Shown in pieces: positions 30,554 through 33,590 of a stretch of DNA of 33,590 nucleotides. Numbering within the stretch: the first letter of the stretch is position 1; each line of letters starts with the position of its first letter. The stretch is from the NCBI GenBank assembly GCA_003427395.1, contig BFEA01000210.1:673943-707532 (forward strand), written 5' to 3'. Under the pieces are notes generated by a model that saw only the letters and a program-made list of their open reading frames with translations, had not been told where the DNA came from and did no database searches. Origin of the DNA: Chara braunii (Eukaryota > Streptophyta > Charophyceae > Charales > Characeae). The translations under genes and the position numbers were made by a program.

Positions 30554-30653
30554 CCATCTCGCCGTTGATTAATAACCAGTCCATCTCGCCGTTGATTAAT
30601 AACCAGTCCATCTCGCCGTTGATTAATAACCAGTCCATCTCGCCGTTGATTAA
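30554..30653. repeat. 27-bp minisatellite, ~3.7 units
   Basis: The unit CCATCTCGCCGTTGATTAAT followed by AACCAGT is repeated without mismatch at 30554, 30581 and 30608, with a partial fourth at 30635. Confidence 0.96.
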
Positions 30654-30927
30654 CACATGACAGGAGAGAGAATATATAACAGAATACAAACGCGATTAGA
30701 CTCCTTGTCAGGATCACTCTTCCGTTATTACATTCCCGGCTCCCAACAGGCGCGCCACGACCGGTAGTCGTTGGGCTTATAGCGTGTTTAGCAAGCGCCA
30801 TAAGTCAGTAGAGCAGAGCCCCTGTCATCCTTCCCGTTCACACGTACAAACGACCTTTTGACGAGGCCGCCTCGCCGCTTCATCACGCGTCTGACCTCAA
30901 TCACACGTCGATTGCCCACACTGTTCC

Positions 30928-31017
30928 AAACATCCAGCCTCTTATCCCCGGCTGTGGTGGGATATCACTCCAAAACATCCAGCCTCTTATCACCGGCTGT
31001 GATGGGGTATCGCTCCT
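30928..31017. repeat. 45-bp tandem duplication
   Basis: AAACATCCAGCCTCTTATC, CCGGCTGTG and ATATCACTCC/GTATCGCTCC occur at 30928 and 30973 with a few substitutions. Confidence 0.85.
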
Positions 31018-31388
31018 GTTGTGCAGGGAGAGAGCACTAACCACATCCGCAATGCCCATTGTCGACTCACCCTACCAACCAGTCAGACAAAACCTCCTTG
31101 TTAATATCATATCCATATAAATCTATAAAATATACCTCGCGCCACTTACCCGTCTCATCACAATACATATCAATCGACGCTACTATCTGTACCAATCAAT
31201 ATGTATTTCCATAAAAAACATTCACACAGCTGTATAAATCCACGTGCATTTACACTGCTGCCCGCACAGCTCCGCCAGCATATTCTATCGTGATACATAC
31301 ATTCAGGGTACTGCACATATATACACAAGTGCACACACCGTTCGCGTACGGTCCCATAAACTTCCATATCCCCATAAAGAAACGTTGC

Positions 31389-31506
31389 TATCAGCTTGTA
31401 TTTTCTCTTCGCTATTTCATATCACATGATACATACCGATTAATTTATCAGCTTGTATTTCCTCTTTGCTCTTTCACACACATGATGATACACACCGATC
31501 ACTTTA
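31389..31506. repeat. ~58-bp tandem duplication
   Basis: TATCAGCTTGTATTT(T/C)CTCTT...CACATGAT...ACCGATxA occurs at 31389 and 31446. Confidence 0.8.
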
Positions 31507-33520
31507 CCTGCCCACTCATCAGCCCGCCAGCCAATCGGTCGATCTAATCAATCTGGCATCCACACATCCGTTCCCCCTTCACATACCCTTACCTTACGTT
31601 TGCCTGCTCACTTGTTATTTATTCCGTTATGCCTTGTAGTTCGGCGCCGCCCCTTCCCTCTCCCCCTTATTTTCCCGCGTTTCCCTCACAGGAGGGCAAC
31701 ACAAATGACTGCCCCCTAGATCAGCTATCACTCCCCAGGCATTTCGCCGGCAGCGGGCGAAATCACATAACTACGGCATCATCCACACTTAACTTCCGTT
31801 TCCGTGGTCCCTTGTTATTCCGTTATCCCCTGTTTTTGGCCGCCGCCCCTTCCCCCCCCTCTTCCAAAGAAGGCAAACGATTTGTTGCTCTTCCCCGAGA
31901 AGAAAGGGAAAGTGAATTGGCGGCTGACGATGGTTGTCGATCGAGACTAGTGGCAAGAGGCCATGGAAAGAGAGGGGGAGAAAGGACGGAAAACAACGAT
32001 GCAAACAGATTTCTTACTGTGTGGCAAGGCAGGGTTCCGCGAACTAGCCCGTCCGTCCGGTCGTCTCCGGTCGCCTTCCGTCTGCCCTCACAACAGTGCG
32101 TGTGCCACCCAACGGATGTGGACTTGGAACAAGATGCGACGCCCCGTATCGATAGGAAAGAAGGAGCAGTTGGCGAGCACTCGAGGAACGAATAGGACGA
32201 AGAAGAAGAAGAAGAAGACAATAGCCGCTGGGAGAGAGAGTAACGCCCAGCCGCAGATCGGCAACACCCACCCAGAGCAGGACCCCGTGCAACCTCTGCT
32301 TGACTGCCAGAAAAGGCGCGAAACGAAAAATGAAAAGAAGACGTGCAGAAGGGAAGCAGGTACTAGACCGCGGGAAGAATCGCGAGGAAAGTGCTCGCGC
32401 AAAGAGATGAGCGAGAAGAGGGGGAGGAGAAATCACTTGAGCAGATCTCTGGGCGCGTGCGGATGGAGGGCAAAAATCTCCCAACTCCGCGTTGTGGACA
32501 ACCCCTGTTCCAGAAAACGAGTTTGGGAGTCAACCTGACCGGCATAGCCGCCGTCACTGAATGGTATGACAGTCTTGCTCCTAGGGTTCCGAGTTCAGTC
32601 AGAGAATGGCAAAGCAGAGCACCTCCCGCTCCCAATGCGTTCAGCACTGCTTCCGATGCCGCGCCATGCAAGACGCTACACCAGGCGCCCGCCGGCACAG
32701 CCTTGGTGACCGAGAACCGACATCGCTGAGCCCTCCCTCCGCCACAAAGGCACACACTCCAACTCCAAAACCTCCACCCTGCCCTGCCCAACCCTGCCCT
32801 GCCCTACCCACGTTCCCTTCCCTTCCCTTCCTTTCCTCTCCCTTCCCGACCTTGCCAGCCCTCCTCGCTCCGCCCTTCCCTCCCCGCTCCGCCGGCCACG
32901 TTCCAGGTCAGGCAGGTCTCCCTCCACCAGCGCCACCGCCCGGATCAGGCGAGCCCATCAAACAATCCGTCCCGGCGCGGGACCGACAGACAAACCTTTG
33001 GAGAACACGCGGGGGTTGCACCTCAGGCATGGCATGCCATGGTAACGCACCCCAGTCTCATGGCGCCGAATGGCCTGCCGCCCCACGAATGGGCGACCAG
33101 CCAAGCGACCGGTAGTTGCTGTCCACTGGCGGGACGCCGACCCGTCGAACGTGGCGAGGGAGCGAAGGGCTGCGCCAATTTACGAGCATTCTGGCCGTCC
33201 GATGTGCCAGGCCTTACACCATGAACTCGGAAGCGTACAATCGGACTTTTCGCACTGGAGCTGCTTCAATTGCGCACAAAAAGAACCGCTTCACCGCCAG
33301 TTTCTAGCTGTTCTCCTGGGGCCCTCTTCAGCCACGCCTCCGGCGAGTCGTGATTGTGATTGACGCCTGTGAGCGTTCGAATCAATCACCATGCGGTCTG
33401 GCCAACAACACAGATCTGTTACCTCCAGGTGGCCCACCCCCTCTGTAAGCGTGGCTCCAGTCACATCTAGGCCGACGTCAAACCCAAGACTTTCCGCACA
33501 GCCATGCAGCCAAATTCCGT
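31507..33520. other. GC-richer right end, no gene recognised
   Basis: Several open frames of 100-190 codons exist on both strands (for example plus 31629-32195, plus 31963-32538 and minus 32363-32791), but they overlap each other, have low-complexity composition and show no domain I recognise. A ~45-bp block ending GCCGCCCCTTCCC is duplicated at about 31612 and 31809. (GAA)n lies at 32196-32219 and a C/T-rich CCCTGCC/CCCTTCC stretch at 32775-32885. An exon could be hidden here, but none can be supported. Confidence 0.4.

Positions 33521-33521
<1 letters not shown>

Positions 33522-33590
<69 letters not shown>
33522..33590. repeat. (CT)n microsatellite at window end
   Basis: An uninterrupted CT run to the last base. 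Confidence 0.97.

Noticed and set aside
29399-30568. 389-codon plus-strand frame
   Set aside because: It arises from the polypyrimidine tract. The Pro/Leu/Ser composition has no domain, and the opposite strand is equally open.
31629-32791. Overlapping 100-190-codon frames at the GC-rich right end
   Set aside because: They overlap on both strands, show biased composition and no recognisable domain. None could be preferred as a gene.

Overview
This is nuclear DNA from a plant-lineage eukaryote, most likely a streptophyte alga such as Chara; the species name is inference. Three things point there: an exon set encoding the plant form of the MOS1/BAT2-N protein, with introns of 2.2 and 3.1 kb; a short interstitial run of plant-type TTTAGGG/TTAGGGG telomere repeats; and a landscape dominated by microsatellites, minisatellites, retroposon-like A-rich tails and inverted-repeat elements. 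No bacterial operon, phage or autonomous transposon was recognised.

Left third (1-10.2 kb): the minus strand carries three spliced exons of a MOS1 homologue at 8846-8766, 6566-6522 and 3400-2944. Their phases agree and they join into one conserved N-terminal domain followed by a Trp-Gly/Ser-rich disordered region. The first exon(s) lie right of 8846 and the remainder lies left of 2944; neither could be identified. Introns and flanks hold diverged duplications, including one that copied the 3' end of an exon, and tRNA-like B-box sequences.

Middle (10.2-17 kb): a block speckled with single-base Ns, starting at a 12-base gap, contains the main gene. It is an uninterrupted plus-strand reading frame (12298-15096, 932 residues) for a single-domain, six-transmembrane voltage-gated cation channel. 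It has an S4 with arginine at every third position, a CatSper-type T-x-D-x-W pore signature, an N-terminal array of four evenly spaced R-R-x-S sites, a long acidic tract and a C-terminal coiled coil. Land plants are generally considered to lack such channels, so this is the most interesting object here. However, the N block lies between copies of one dispersed repeat, so its placement beside the MOS1 gene should be verified. A U6 snRNA pseudogene with an A-rich tail lies just downstream on the minus strand.

Right half (17-33.6 kb): no protein-coding gene could be supported. There is a promoter-like stretch near 17.5-18.0 kb and a second U6-derived sequence whose catalytic core has been replaced by a CT/GT microsatellite. 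There are two copies of a ~110-bp inverted-repeat (MITE-like) family, a nested fold-back structure, several minisatellites with 27-, 41/71-, 45- and 69-bp periods, a composite repeat alternating ~145-bp unique units with (CT)n, two poly-G tracts and a ~700-bp polypyrimidine tract.

The two genes are unrelated in function. If the assembly is right they are transcribed divergently, with the MOS1 5' end and the channel 5' end sharing the 8.85-12.3 kb interval.
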